From assembly GCF_052857255.1 (NCBI RefSeq), contig NC_135505.1:138544343-138608342 (forward strand): a stretch of DNA of 64,000 bases, read 5' to 3'. Both the position numbers and the translations under genes were made by a program. Below are positions 54,941 to 64,000 of the stretch, piece by piece (position 1 is the stretch's first letter; every line of letters begins with the position of its first letter). The DNA comes from Amblyomma americanum (lineage: Eukaryota; Arthropoda; Arachnida; Ixodida; Ixodidae). The notes below the pieces were generated by a model. That model was given only the letters and a program-made list of their open reading frames with translations, searched no databases and was not told the origin of the DNA.

Positions 54941-55689
54941 AGAGGCAGAGCAGGAGAATGAAATGCTTAGAAGAGTGACGAGACAGGCAGTCTACATCTG
55001 CTAGAAGAATACCATCTGACTGACTAGCGAGGCAATGCAGAAATAATTTTTTTTCCGCGAATCCGCATCCCGAAAACTTTTGTCCATGACTGTACATCTT
55101 TATAATTACAAACACTCATTAGCATACATCACTAGGCATACTAGACTAAGTGATGTACCAGAAGACACGAAGACAAGCAAGGTCTCCCTTAAGTTTAACA
55201 AGCTTGCCTAAATGGCCTAGGCGTTGCGTGTCTTTCTCGCAGGCGAGGGGTCATCGGTTCTGCTCCCGGCCAACTAATTATCCCAATTTCGTTTTCAAAG
55301 TAATTAATGTCATAATAACATTTCGGTGGTGCTATGACCTCATAATGACGATTTAACTCAAGTTTTAATCATCTTGATTCCACAGCTTGACGTGTGACGT
55401 CACGGCCCTCTAAAGCACTCGTGATTTTCTCGACAGCCCAACGCCAACAACTGCGGTTTTTCGGCTGAATAGCTAAAGCTTAAAGCTGTCGCGTAAAAAA
55501 TATTATGGGGGCCGTCGCTACAGAGGAAAGCGTGTCATGACGTCGCAGGTAACTAGCAGACGCAAGAGGGTTAAGCGCGACATTTCACGCAAGTTCCGTG
55601 TTAGGCTGGAATGGAAACTTTCACAGCATTTCTTCGAAGTTTTCCTCGAGAAGAGTCGTATTTTTGCAGCTGAATCCAAGTTTTGCGCC
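54941..55689. other. Unassigned stretch
   Basis: No gene, repeat family or promoter cluster recognised. Confidence 0.35.
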
Positions 55690-55699
55690 TAACAATATA

Positions 55700-56016
55700 C
55701 CCGCCGCGGTGGCTCAGTGGTTAGGGCGCTCGACTGCTGATCCGGAGTTCCCGCGTTCGAACCCGACCGCGGCGGCTGCGTTTTTATGGAGGAAAAACGC
55801 TAAGGCGCCCGTGTGCTGTGCGATGTCAGTGCACGTTAAAGATCCCCAGGTGGTCGAAATTATTCCGGAGCCCTCCACTACGGCACCTCTTCTTCCTCTA
55901 GTATTTCACTCCCTCCCTTATCCCTTCCTTTACGGCGCGGTTCAGGTGTCCGACGATATATGAGACAGATACTGCGCCATTTCCTTTCCCCAAAAACCAA
56001 TTATTATTATTATTAT
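55700..56016 (+). mobile_element. Ruka-type SINE with 10-bp duplication
   Basis: Full length; B-box reads GCGTTCGAACCC (one change). Duplication TAACAATATA at 55690-55699 and 56017-56026. Confidence 0.95.
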
Positions 56017-56262
56017 TAACAATATACAAGCCAAGTAACAAGCCTCGTCTTCCCGGCATTCCTTCTCACCTCCATGGTGGGTGAAGTGTAGCGAAGCCAG
56101 ACTTCCCTCTAGTTATATTAAGAAACTCTATATTTTACCCTCTGGAGTAACCGAGAGCATGCTCCGGCATTAGCATGGTATTGGTACCTGGATTCCTCAT
56201 CCTGGATAACTGTGACTGAAAACTGCCGCCAAGGCCATGGTAGCACCATTACGTTATTACAC

Positions 56263-56523
56263 AGGGTGCTTCACCTAAGACTACACAATTTTTAAAAATA
56301 GGCTTTTTGAGCTAGAAAGTGCTTCTTTAGGTATAACATTGTCAGCAGTTTAGTACATAAGAATACAGCTAAAACGTGAGAACTAGCAGGCTGGTTAACT
56401 AATATTGAGTAGTCAACATTTTAACTACTACCGTTAGGCTCCTTAATTATACACAGGCGCGTAGCCCACCGTAAGTAATATCTATATCAGTTTTTAGAAT
56501 TTCGAAAATGCGGTTACCTTCGG
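56263..56523 (+). mobile_element. Half copy of the palindromic MITE
   Basis: GGTGCTTCACCTAAGACTAC at the end, then AAAAATAGGCTTTTTGAGCT and AACTAGCAGGCTGGTTAACT, matching the left arm of 19905-20546. It is cut by the truncated SINE and may resume to about 56880. Confidence 0.7.
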
Positions 56524-56731
56524 AAAAACGCTAAGGCGCCCGTGTGCTGTGCGATGTCAGTGCACGTTAAAGATCTCCAGGTGGTCGAAATTATTCCGGA
56601 GCCCTCCACTACGGCACCTCATTCTTCCTTTCTTCTTTCACTCCCTCCCTTATCCTTTCCCTTACGGCGCGGTTCAGGTGTCCAACGATATATGAGACAG
56701 ATACTGCGCCATTTCCTTTCCCCAAAAACCA

Positions 56732-56800
<69 letters not shown>

Positions 56801-56819
56801 ATTATTATTATTATTATTA
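56524..56819 (+). mobile_element. 5'-truncated Ruka SINE with 10-bp duplication
   Basis: Starts at AAAAACGCTAAGGCGCCCG, so the tRNA head is lost, and ends in about 30 ATT units. Perfect duplication TTACCTTCGG at 56514-56523 and 56820-56829 shows it inserted in truncated form. Confidence 0.93.
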
Positions 56820-56933
56820 TTACCTTCGGCGCTGTGGCGCCGTATCTTAGCGCATTCCCAGCGGTCGTGCTGTTAAAGCAGCATGATGCGAAAAGATCCT
56901 CGTGTTTAAACGGCCTCCAAAAATTATTTGGTT

Positions 56934-57166
56934 TCGTTTGTATGGGTTTATCGTCTCAAAGCGACACAGGCTATAAGGGACGCCATAGTGAAGGGCTCCG
57001 GAAATTTCGACCAACTGGTATTCTTTAACTGGCACTGGCATCGCACAGCACATGGGCCTCTAGCATTTTACCCCCATCGAAATGCGGCCGCCGCGGCCGG
57101 AATCGAACCCGCGTCTTCCGGGTCAGTAGCCGAGCATCACAACCGCTGAGCCTCCACGGGGACTCT
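56934..57166 (-). mobile_element. Second-type tick SINE
   Basis: GGTTTCGTTTGTATGGGTTT at the 3' end, GACGCCATAGTGAAGGGCTC, and head with GGAATCGAACCCGCGTCTTC and TGAGCCTCCACGG. Full length in outline. Confidence 0.85.
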
Positions 57167-57194
57167 TCCAGAAATGACATTATGAAATGCGGCC

Positions 57195-57508
57195 GCGCCC
57201 CGCCGCGGTGGCTCAGTGGTTAGGGCGCTCGACTACTGATCCGGAGTTCCCGGGTTCGAACCCGACCGCGGCGGCTGCGTTTTTATGGAGGAAAAACGCT
57301 AAGGCGCCCGTGTGCTGTGCGATGTCAGTGCACGTTAAAGATCCCCAGGTGGTCGAAATTATTCCGGAGCCCTCCACTACGGCCCTCCTCCTTCCTTTCT
57401 TCTTTCACTCCCTCCTTTATCCCTTCCCTTACGGCGCGGTTCAGGTGTCCAAAGATATATGAGACAGATACTGCGCCATTTCCTCTCCCCAAAAAACCAA
57501 TTATTATT
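57195..57508 (+). mobile_element. Ruka-type SINE with 9-bp duplication
   Basis: Full length; duplication AATGCGGCC at 57186-57194 and 57509-57517. Inserted at the junction between a type-2 SINE and a second copy of that SINE's head. Confidence 0.93.
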
Positions 57509-57612
57509 AATGCGGCCTCCGCGGCCGGAATCGAACCCGCGTCTTTCGGGTCAGCAGCCGAGCGTCACAACCACTGAGCCTCCACGGGGGCTGCTCCAGA
57601 AATGAAATTATA
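57509..57612 (-). mobile_element. Second-type SINE head, duplicated segment
   Basis: AATGCGGCCTCCGCGGCCGG through TGAGCCTCCACGGGGGCTGC and CCAGAAATGAAATTATA repeats the 57076-57185 segment with few changes, so about 105 bp of head plus flank was tandemly duplicated. Confidence 0.8.
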
Positions 57613-57967
57613 GAGCTCATTTTTAATCACATAACCATTTCGATTTCTGAATCAATTTACTCGGTACTTTTTTAGCGTCATGCAACTTAAACGGCACTCG
57701 GCGTGCAGCTAATTAAGCTTGTTGTCACGAGAAGATTGCAGTATTTAATGCAAGTGTCCTTAAAATTACTCTAATCAGCTCATTTTGATCACTTAGTACT
57801 TTAGATTTATCAATAAATCCAAACATCTTTTAGCTTTTTACTGCCTAGATACGAACTAAGATTTCTATAATGCTAGAAGCACAGCAATCTCATGCAACGA
57901 GCTCATAATGCAGGCGCTTTAGAGTGCTTCTTCAGCATCAAGCTTAAAACTGGTAAAACTACCTTGC
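57613..57967. other. Unassigned AT-rich spacer
   Basis: Nothing recognised. Confidence 0.35.
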
Positions 57968-58312
57968 GCGGGCAGACCCAGCAATTCTGGACAGAAGCAT
58001 TTTTGAGCGGGAAACCTTTTATAAACGCAATTTTTTTCATATAATGTAAGACTTCACTATAAGAATCAATATATCCGCAGATCACCCGACGGCTTTCTTG
58101 TATTTATTTTTTTTCTGTTCACGTTACTGTATCGTCAAAAGCGTTCCCCATTGGTTTTCAATGGCAGTCTTAAATGTGCGATGCGATCGATGGAAACACT
58201 TTAAAAGAAATATTTTGAAACATATCAGAATAACAGATCATTACCTTCAATATTTTCGTAACAGTTTCTTACAAATTTTCAGTTCTCGAAGTTTTGCCCG
58301 TAAAAGCTGAAC
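57968..58312 (+). repeat. R350 interspersed repeat
   Basis: CAGACCCAGCAATTCTGGAC start, GAGCGGGAAACCTTTTATAA, AATATATCCGCAGATCACCC, AATGGCAGTCTTAAATGTGC and CATTACCTTCAATATTTTCG; ends near GCCCGTAAAAGCTGAA. Confidence 0.85.
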
Positions 58313-58328
58313 ACGGAAGTCTCTTCGA

Positions 58329-58648
58329 CCCGCCGCGGTGGCTCAGTGGTTAGGGCGCTCGGCTACTGATCCGGAGTTCCCGGGTTCGAACCCGACCGCG
58401 GCGGCGGCGTTTTTATGGAGGAAAAACGCTCAGGCGCCCGTGTGCTGTGCGATGTCAGTGCACGTTAAAGATCCCCAGGTGGTCGAAATTATTCCGGAGC
58501 CCTCCACTACGGCACCCCTTTCTTCCTTTCCTCTTTCACTCCCTCCTTTATCCCTTCCCTTACGGCGCGGTTCAGGTGTCCAACGATATATGAGACAGAT
58601 ACTGCGCCATTTCCATTCCACCAAAAACCAATTATTATTATTATTATT
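58329..58648 (+). mobile_element. Ruka-type SINE, first of a pair sharing target duplications
   Basis: Full length. AAGTCTCTTCGA flanks it at 58317-58328 and 58649-58660. Private features: GCTCGGCTACTG, GGCGGCGGCG and tail CCATTCCACC. Confidence 0.95.
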
Positions 58649-58660
58649 AAGTCTCTTCGA

Positions 58661-58976
58661 CCCGCCGCGGTGGCTCAGTGGTTAGTGCGCTCGACTACTG
58701 ATCCGGAGTTCCCGGGTTCGAACCCGACCGCGGCGGCTGCGTTTTTATGGAGGAAAAACGCTAAGGCGCCCGTGTGCTGTGCGATGTCAGTGCGCGTTAA
58801 AGATCCCCAGGTGGTCGAAATTATTCCGGAGCCCTCCACTACAGCACCTCCTTCTTCCTTTCCTCTTTCACTCCCTCCGTTATCCATTCCCTTACGGCGC
58901 GGTTCAGGTGTCCAACGATATATGAGACAGATACTGCGCCATTTCCTTTCCCCCAAAACCAATTATTATTGTTATT
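58661..58976 (+). mobile_element. Ruka-type SINE, second of the pair
   Basis: Full length. Flanked by AAGTCTCTTCGA at 58649-58660 and 58977-58988. It differs from its neighbour at head, body and tail (TTAGTGCGC, GTGCGCGTT, ATTGTTATT), so it is not a simple recent duplicate. Confidence 0.95.
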
Positions 58977-58988
58977 AAGTCTCTTCGA

Positions 58989-59384
58989 AGGAGTATGCAG
59001 TGCGCTAAATGTCGGCCTGCGCGCCGATGTCGATAAAGAGGGCTGTCTTTTTTTGTGGGTTGTGGCGTCAGACACGGAGCTTATCTTGCATCGAAGTGGC
59101 TTCTATACGAATTCGGCTCACCGCGCCTTCGGAGAGACGTCAGCAATCTCTTGCAGGACGTGCCACTTGTCCGCCGCCAAAGGCACGCACATATATTTGA
59201 AGGACATGAGTGACATCCTATCTGCACGATATGTTGCGTTATTTCTTCAACCTGCTTTACACAAACTTGGGACATGGAGGGGAACAAATTTCTCCGCAGG
59301 CAAAGTGGCTTCTTGACGGTTGAGAGTATACCTTCGCGTCTTCGCTAGCCGCGCTAAAACTGTGCTCTTTCTCTTATGTGTTCA
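58989..59384. other. Unassigned stretch between SINE clusters
   Basis: The plus-strand frame 58969-59316 (115 aa) is open mostly outside the SINE, but carries no recognised domain. Coding status undecided. Confidence 0.3.
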
Positions 59385-59396
59385 TTTTAAAGAGTT

Positions 59397-59517
59397 AATA
59401 ATAATAATAATAATTGGTTTTTTGGGGGAAAGGAAAGGCGCAGTATCTGTCTCATATATCGTTGGACACCTGAACCGCGCCGTAAGGGAAGGGATAAAGG
59501 AGGGAGTGAAAGAATAC

Positions 59518-59602
<85 letters not shown>

Positions 59603-60118
59603 TGGTTTTGGGGGAAAGGAAATGGCGCAGTATCTGTCTCATATATCGTTGGACACCTGAACCGCGCCGTAAGGGAAGGGATAAAGGAAGGAGTGAAAGA
59701 AGAAAGGAAGAAGAGGTGCCGTAGTGGAGGGCTCCGGAATAATTTCGACCACCTGGGGATCTTTAACGTGCACTGACATCGCACAGCACACGGGCGCCTT
59801 AGCGTTTTTCCTCCATAAAAACGCAGCCGCCGCGGTCGGGTTCGAACCCGGGAACTCCGGATCAATAGTCGAGCGCCCTAACCACTGAGCCACCGCGGCG
59901 GGGCTGAGTGAAAGAAGAAAGGAAGAGAGAGGTACCGTAGTGGAGGGCTCCGGAGTAATTTCGACCACCTGAAGATCTTTAACGTGCACTGACATCGCAC
60001 AGCACACGGGCGCCTTAGCGCTTTTCCTCCATAAAAACGCAGCCGCCGCGGTCGGGTTCGAACCCGGGAACTCCGGATCAGTAGTCGAGCGCCCTAACCA
60101 CTGAGCCACCGCGGCGGG
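59397..60118 (-). mobile_element. Ruka-type SINE (outer), interrupted by another Ruka
   Basis: 3' part 59397-59514 and 5' part 59906-60118 form one copy. The outer duplication TTTTAAAGAGTT is perfect, at 59385-59396 and 60119-60130. Confidence 0.93.
59515..59905 (-). mobile_element. Ruka-type SINE (inner) with long (TAA)n tail
   Basis: Full-length copy with about 28 TAA units (59518-59602), inserted into the pyrimidine-rich segment of the outer copy. Perfect duplication GAGTGAAAGAA at 59504-59514 and 59906-59916. Confidence 0.95.
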
Positions 60119-60130
60119 TTTTAAAGAGTT

Positions 60131-60457
60131 GCATTTTCTAAGTTTCAAGAGGACAGAACTGAGCGCCATTTTTCGCGTTGCTTATCTTCGCAGAATTTCA
60201 GTTCCTTCAAGCACCTTCTCTAAAATGGATTCCTTCTTTGAGTATATAGGTTTTCTCAGCGCGAAGACCTTTCATTGATTCTTTGTTCGGTGTTGAAATA
60301 TCCGTGACGATTGCGCAAGCGAAAGTGGCTAGAGAGCTAGAGGCGCAGTAGTCACGTGGTGTCAAGGACTTATCGTTCTTGCATTTGCACATCTATTCTC
60401 GCATAACGAGTCGCTGAGACAACGTTTGTCGGTACTGTATATACTGTAGACTTCAGT
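60131..60457. other. Unassigned spacer
   Basis: No repeat or gene recognised. Confidence 0.35.
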
Positions 60458-60468
60458 TGATTTTTAAA

Positions 60469-60666
60469 TAATAATGATAATAATAATTGGTTTATGGAGG
60501 AAAGGAAATGGCGCAGTATGTCTCATATATCGGCGGACACCTGAACCGCGCCGTAAGGGAAGGGATAAAGGAGGGAGTGAAAGAATAAAGGAAGACAGAG
60601 GCGCCGTAGTGGAGGGCTCCGGAATAATTCCGACCACCTGGGAGTCTTTATCGTGCGCTGACATCA
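60469..60666 (-). mobile_element. 5'-truncated Ruka SINE (outer), interrupted near its 5' end
   Basis: (AAT)n tail at left; homology stops at CGCTGACATCAC. Likely duplication TGATTTTTAAA (60458-60468) and TGATTTCTAAA (61012-61022), one mismatch, lies outside both SINEs. Confidence 0.8.
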
Positions 60667-60995
60667 CCCGCCGCGGTGGCTGAGTGGTTAGGGCGCTCGA
60701 CTACTGATCCGGAGTTCCCGGGCTCGAACCCGACCGCGGCGGCTGCGTTTTTATGGAGGAAAAATGCTAAGGCGCCGGTGTGCTGTGCGATGTCAGTGCA
60801 TGTTAAAGATCCCCACGTGGTCGAAATTATTCCGCAGCCCTCCACTACGGCAACCCTTTCTTCCTTTCTTATTTCACTCCCTCCCTTATCCCTTCCCTTA
60901 CGGCGCGGTTCAGGTGTCCAACGATATATGAGACAGATACTGCGCCATTTCCTTTCCCCAAAAACCAATTATTATTATTATTATTATTATCATCA
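60667..60995 (+). mobile_element. Ruka-type SINE (inner), opposite orientation
   Basis: Full length, inserted into the minus-strand copy. Duplication CTGACATCA at 60658-60666 and 60996-61004. B-box has GGGCTCGAACCC. Confidence 0.93.
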
Positions 60996-61022
60996 CTGAC
61001 ATCACACATCGTGATTTCTAAA

Positions 61023-61636
61023 GTGCTGATTGAGTTTACACTGTAAAGTGCTGACCCGTCATTACGGTTCAGTGTACCTTGACAAAGGCAGAGAACTGCT
61101 AGCCAAAGGCAGCCAGGTTTGTTCCGATCGTCATGTCTTGGTTCCTCGGTAGGAACAGTACCTTTCGGTCGTCGATGGAACCGTCAAAGCGAGCTATAGC
61201 CGGATGCCGGAAGTCAGAAGGAACAGTGTTTTCTTTTAGATTTTTTTGGCCGCGACAGCTGTGTTTGCCATTGACCGGATGAGCTATATACCATACGCCA
61301 CCCGTTATTTGCCAGCATCAGAGCAGGTGGACAGTATCCAGGAAACAATCTGGGCTGGCTAGATGCAGCGATAAACAGCTTGAATGAAAAAGTTTTGCTA
61401 CTCCACAAAACATTTTTGTTCTCTTATACATTCGAAAATATGTATGTCAATTTCCCCTTTGTACTTTCATTTTCTATTGTTGCTGTTCTCATGTAAATAT
61501 GTTCTCTTACTGTCAAATGTCTTTGCCGTGGGCCTCGACCTGCTTCGGCTGAGTCCAACTGTTTTTGTGGCACTTTCTTTTTGTAAGAATCAATTAAATG
61601 TGAAAAATAACTAAATATATTAAGATATAGGAAGAG
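61023..61636. other. Unassigned stretch
   Basis: No family recognised; frames under 80 codons. Confidence 0.35.
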
Positions 61637-61674
61637 AATTAATTAATTAATTAATTAATTAATTAATTAATTAA
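61637..61674. repeat. (AATT)n microsatellite
   Basis: About nine AATT units; self-complementary. Confidence 0.95.
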
Positions 61675-61989
61675 TGAAACCAGATGCCAGCTGTTCATGC
61701 AGCTCCTTAAGATTGGTTACAGATTGTTTCCATTTTTCTAGTTCACTCATATCTAAAAAAAATCAAAACCTTCTGCCTCAAAATTCTTCCCCTCAATATT
61801 TCTTTTTCTTCCGTCCTTTTAGCCTCTCTAGTATCGTGTTGCGCCCCTTTTTCACGGACACGTTGCGATCTAGAATTCGACCATTTATTTGCTAGTCAGC
61901 TATGGTGTTTTTCTTTTGCCTCATATACAGCCTTGCGCTCTTTTCACAGCTGTTCTTATTTAAGGTGGAGGACAACCAAAGCCACTCGC

Positions 61990-62225
61990 TCTCATATCCC
62001 TATCGAAAAACACAACAGAAAATTTTCTCTTGTCACAACAAATATTCCTCTGACAACCTGACCTGACAACAGAAATTCTTCAGTAACAACATTTTCTGTA
62101 GTATTGAGCAGTCTCCTGTCGTAGCGATAGAGCCAGTTCTTCCGCTACAGCAGACAACTTCCCAATACTACAGAAAATTCTGTCGTAACGACAGGACGAC
62201 AGAAAATTCTGTTGTATATTGGGAC
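61990..62225. mobile_element. Short-palindrome repeat with ACAGAAAATTCTGT units
   Basis: ACAGAAAATT or its complement recurs at about 62017, 62094, 62182 and 62210, along with GTCGTAACGACAGGACGAC. The ends read CAACAGAAAATTTTC and GAAAATTCTGTTGTATATTG. Probably MITE-derived; sparse relatives occur at 29270-29420. Confidence 0.55.
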
Positions 62226-63382
62226 CGGCTCTGTCGGATTTTTCCACCATTTATGTCCCCTCTTGCTTTCAGCGCAGTCGTCTGACACGTCTTTCGTACA
62301 GAAGTATAGAGCGTCCCGGAAAAAAACTGTTAAACCACCTGTGCTCCGTCTCATGTGGCTCACGTACCGTCTTCCGCTGAATCGACGTCATTTTCGCTCT
62401 CCTATTCGCATAGCGGAGCGTGGCCTGCAACTCGAGACGCGCGCTTCGCCCATGCGTCACCCGTGCCAGTGATAAGATTACGGGACGTTTCCAGTAAACC
62501 TAGAAGTTGGCAGCTTGCCGCGAACCCAGACACTTGATCTGTGCCCACAGAACACTACACAAATCGCGGGCGCTACCTTGCACAGACGACAAGTAATGAA
62601 ACGCGAGAGCGTATCGTTCGGAATATGCTGCGCTGTGACAGCAAAGCGCGTGAGCTTTGGAGACATGAAGGGAAAGAAACTCAAGGAGAGAAAATGACGT
62701 CATGAAACCGGCCTTAATTGGCAAGCCAAACTATCTTGAAGCCGGTCCCTTTCCTCTCTCGCTTTGCGCTGTTTTGTCGCAGTGTGCAGTACTATCAGGG
62801 TTCTAAGAACGTTATACTTAAGTTCAACGGGCTGGGACGCTTTATTTTAATATTTTTAACAAGTGTCGTTATACTAAAACAAAACCATCAGTGTGCTGTT
62901 CCCTCGAGTGCTGTTTTGTCGCTGTGCCGTTTTACAGCGAGAGCTGTATATGGCAGTCCTTCTGCGAGATCGCGTCGTCGTCGGTGTCGTCCACTCCCGC
63001 CGCATCCCTGCAGCCCTGCGCCCCATAAGCACTGCCCCACCACCCCATGACTGCTCGTTCCACGTGACTACTTCTACATTGTCAACGCCGCACCCCTTCA
63101 CCCCACCCCATGGGGTCCACATCTACCCCTCCACCCCATGACCGGTTGCTGCACCCGGCTTCTCCAACACTCTCAACAAAAGACTCTCGGCGCTAATGTG
63201 GGTGCAGTGGCATCAAGGCGACAGACATCGCAACACACCTTCTCATTATTACAACGAGTTCAAGTGGCAGCAGCATTTCGCGCCAACACAGTTATCGTTA
63301 ATATTCGCTTTACCATAGGGGTAAACGTCCGGTCACCCTTTTTTGTACGCGCTTGTGTCGCTTGCTGTTTTGTCGTGTAACC
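62226..63382. other. Unassigned stretch
   Basis: A CCCCAC/CACCCC-rich segment occurs near 63018-63140. Frames up to 110 codons are composition-driven. No gene recognised. Confidence 0.35.
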
Positions 63383-63393
63383 TTACCCAAGAA

Positions 63394-63631
63394 TGCATCT
63401 TGAAACCGCGCAAAATAGACAATGGACGAGGAAGAACTAACAGGACAGAGCGCGGAACTTCAACTGGTTTATTACAACAGTGCGTCACATATCAGTTGAA
63501 GTCAGTAAACCAGTTGAAGTTCCGCGCTCTGTCCTGTTAGTTTCTTCCTCGTCCCTTGTCTTTCTTTGCGTGGTTTCAAGATGCATTCTACTAATAGTCA
63601 CCAACTAGCCCGTCTCTCTCTATTGTACTTG
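63394..63631 (+). mobile_element. Hairpin-headed short element (copy H5)
   Basis: Arms of about 78 bases (63394-63471 and 63506-63585) are near-complementary around a 34-base loop. A 3' extension contains CACCAACTAGCCCG. Flanks TTACCCAAGAA (63383-63393) and TTACCTAAGAA (63632-63642) differ once and look like a target duplication. It shares the stem skeleton (GGGACGAGGAAG..ACTAACAGGACAGAGCGC) with H1 and H4 only loosely. Confidence 0.7.
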
Positions 63632-63642
63632 TTACCTAAGAA

Positions 63643-64000
63643 CCAACTGGGCAAGAAAACCTTTGGGCAGAAGGCGAACAGAGGACTTTTCAATAATCGC
63701 ATACAACGCCGACGTCGTTCCAATCAAAGAACGTCACTACCGCAGCTGTCGCTGCCACAAAAGGGTTGAAGTATCTGAATGGGGGTGTGTAAGTATCCGA
63801 AAATTTCGAACAGCGAATTCAATATTGTTAAATTAGCTTCACTGAAATAATCAAGTATTTGCTTGTTCAAAAATATTCTAAACTATTCGAATATGTTTTC
63901 AAGTATTCAGACCGTTTTTTTTTTCATTATTGCTGCGGAGAAACGCCATAGTTTTCTTGGACTGATGTTCCAAAAATAGGACCCACTCCGACGCCGCACA
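63643..64000. other. Unassigned stretch
   Basis: Contains ATTCGAATA/AAATATTC-type motifs near 63840-63905; no family recognised. Confidence 0.35.

Noticed and set aside
59452..60169. 137- and 176-aa minus-strand proteins
   Set aside because: They read through two nested SINEs and a (TAA)n tract.

Overview
The window is nuclear DNA of a hard tick, most likely a metastriate ixodid. The main evidence is about twenty copies of a tRNA-derived SINE that matches the tick family known as Ruka: a tRNA-like head with A and B boxes, a conserved body, a pyrimidine-rich stretch and an (ATT)n tail. Other signs are I-clade and CR1/L2-clade LINE fragments, Ty3/gypsy debris, GC-AG rich spacer and eukaryotic splice signals. 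There is no bacterial gene organisation. Most long open frames are translations of SINEs or microsatellites; the recurring peptide beginning MAQWLGRSTTDPEFPG is the SINE head and body.

Layout. 0-12 kb: one convincing gene piece, a first exon with a signal peptide and perfect splice donor on the minus strand (2222-2300), among seven SINEs, a CR1/L2 LINE inserted in a SINE (5.3-6.2 kb), an I-clade LINE 3' end (6.8-7.5 kb) and a hairpin element (8.3-8.5 kb). 12-22 kb: quiet DNA, then a LINE tail with intact RNase H flanked by an 11-bp target site duplication (15.7-16.7 kb), a second tRNA-derived SINE (16.9-17.1 kb), a tandem 316-bp repeat loaded with AGGTCA half-sites (17.6-18.3 kb) and a palindromic MITE (19.9-20.5 kb). 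22-28 kb: the least repetitive and most gene-like part, with a promoter-like CpG-rich block (heat-shock-type, CRE and E-box motifs), a few unrecognised ORFs, one candidate internal exon and one candidate signal-peptide exon.

28-36 kb: layered mobile DNA, with an inverted-repeat element split by a SINE, MITEs built from the palindrome GTCTATAGAC, and a decayed Ty3/gypsy element (gag, RT and integrase remnants) itself hit by a SINE, a 350-bp repeat and a hairpin element. 36-42 kb: quiet. 42.17-47.18 kb: a 5-kb hAT-like element with 8-bp duplications and CAGAG termini, carrying further elements and a candidate exon. 47-55 kb: a third AGGTCA repeat, two copies of the 350-bp repeat and a CpG-rich block with an NRF-1-type site. 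55.7-61 kb: a SINE hotspot with SINEs inserted into SINEs and two SINEs sharing three copies of one target duplication. 61-64 kb: a short-palindrome repeat and another hairpin element.

No complete protein-coding gene, true tRNA, rRNA, CRISPR array or operon was found. All homology statements come from reading motifs by eye; no search was run.
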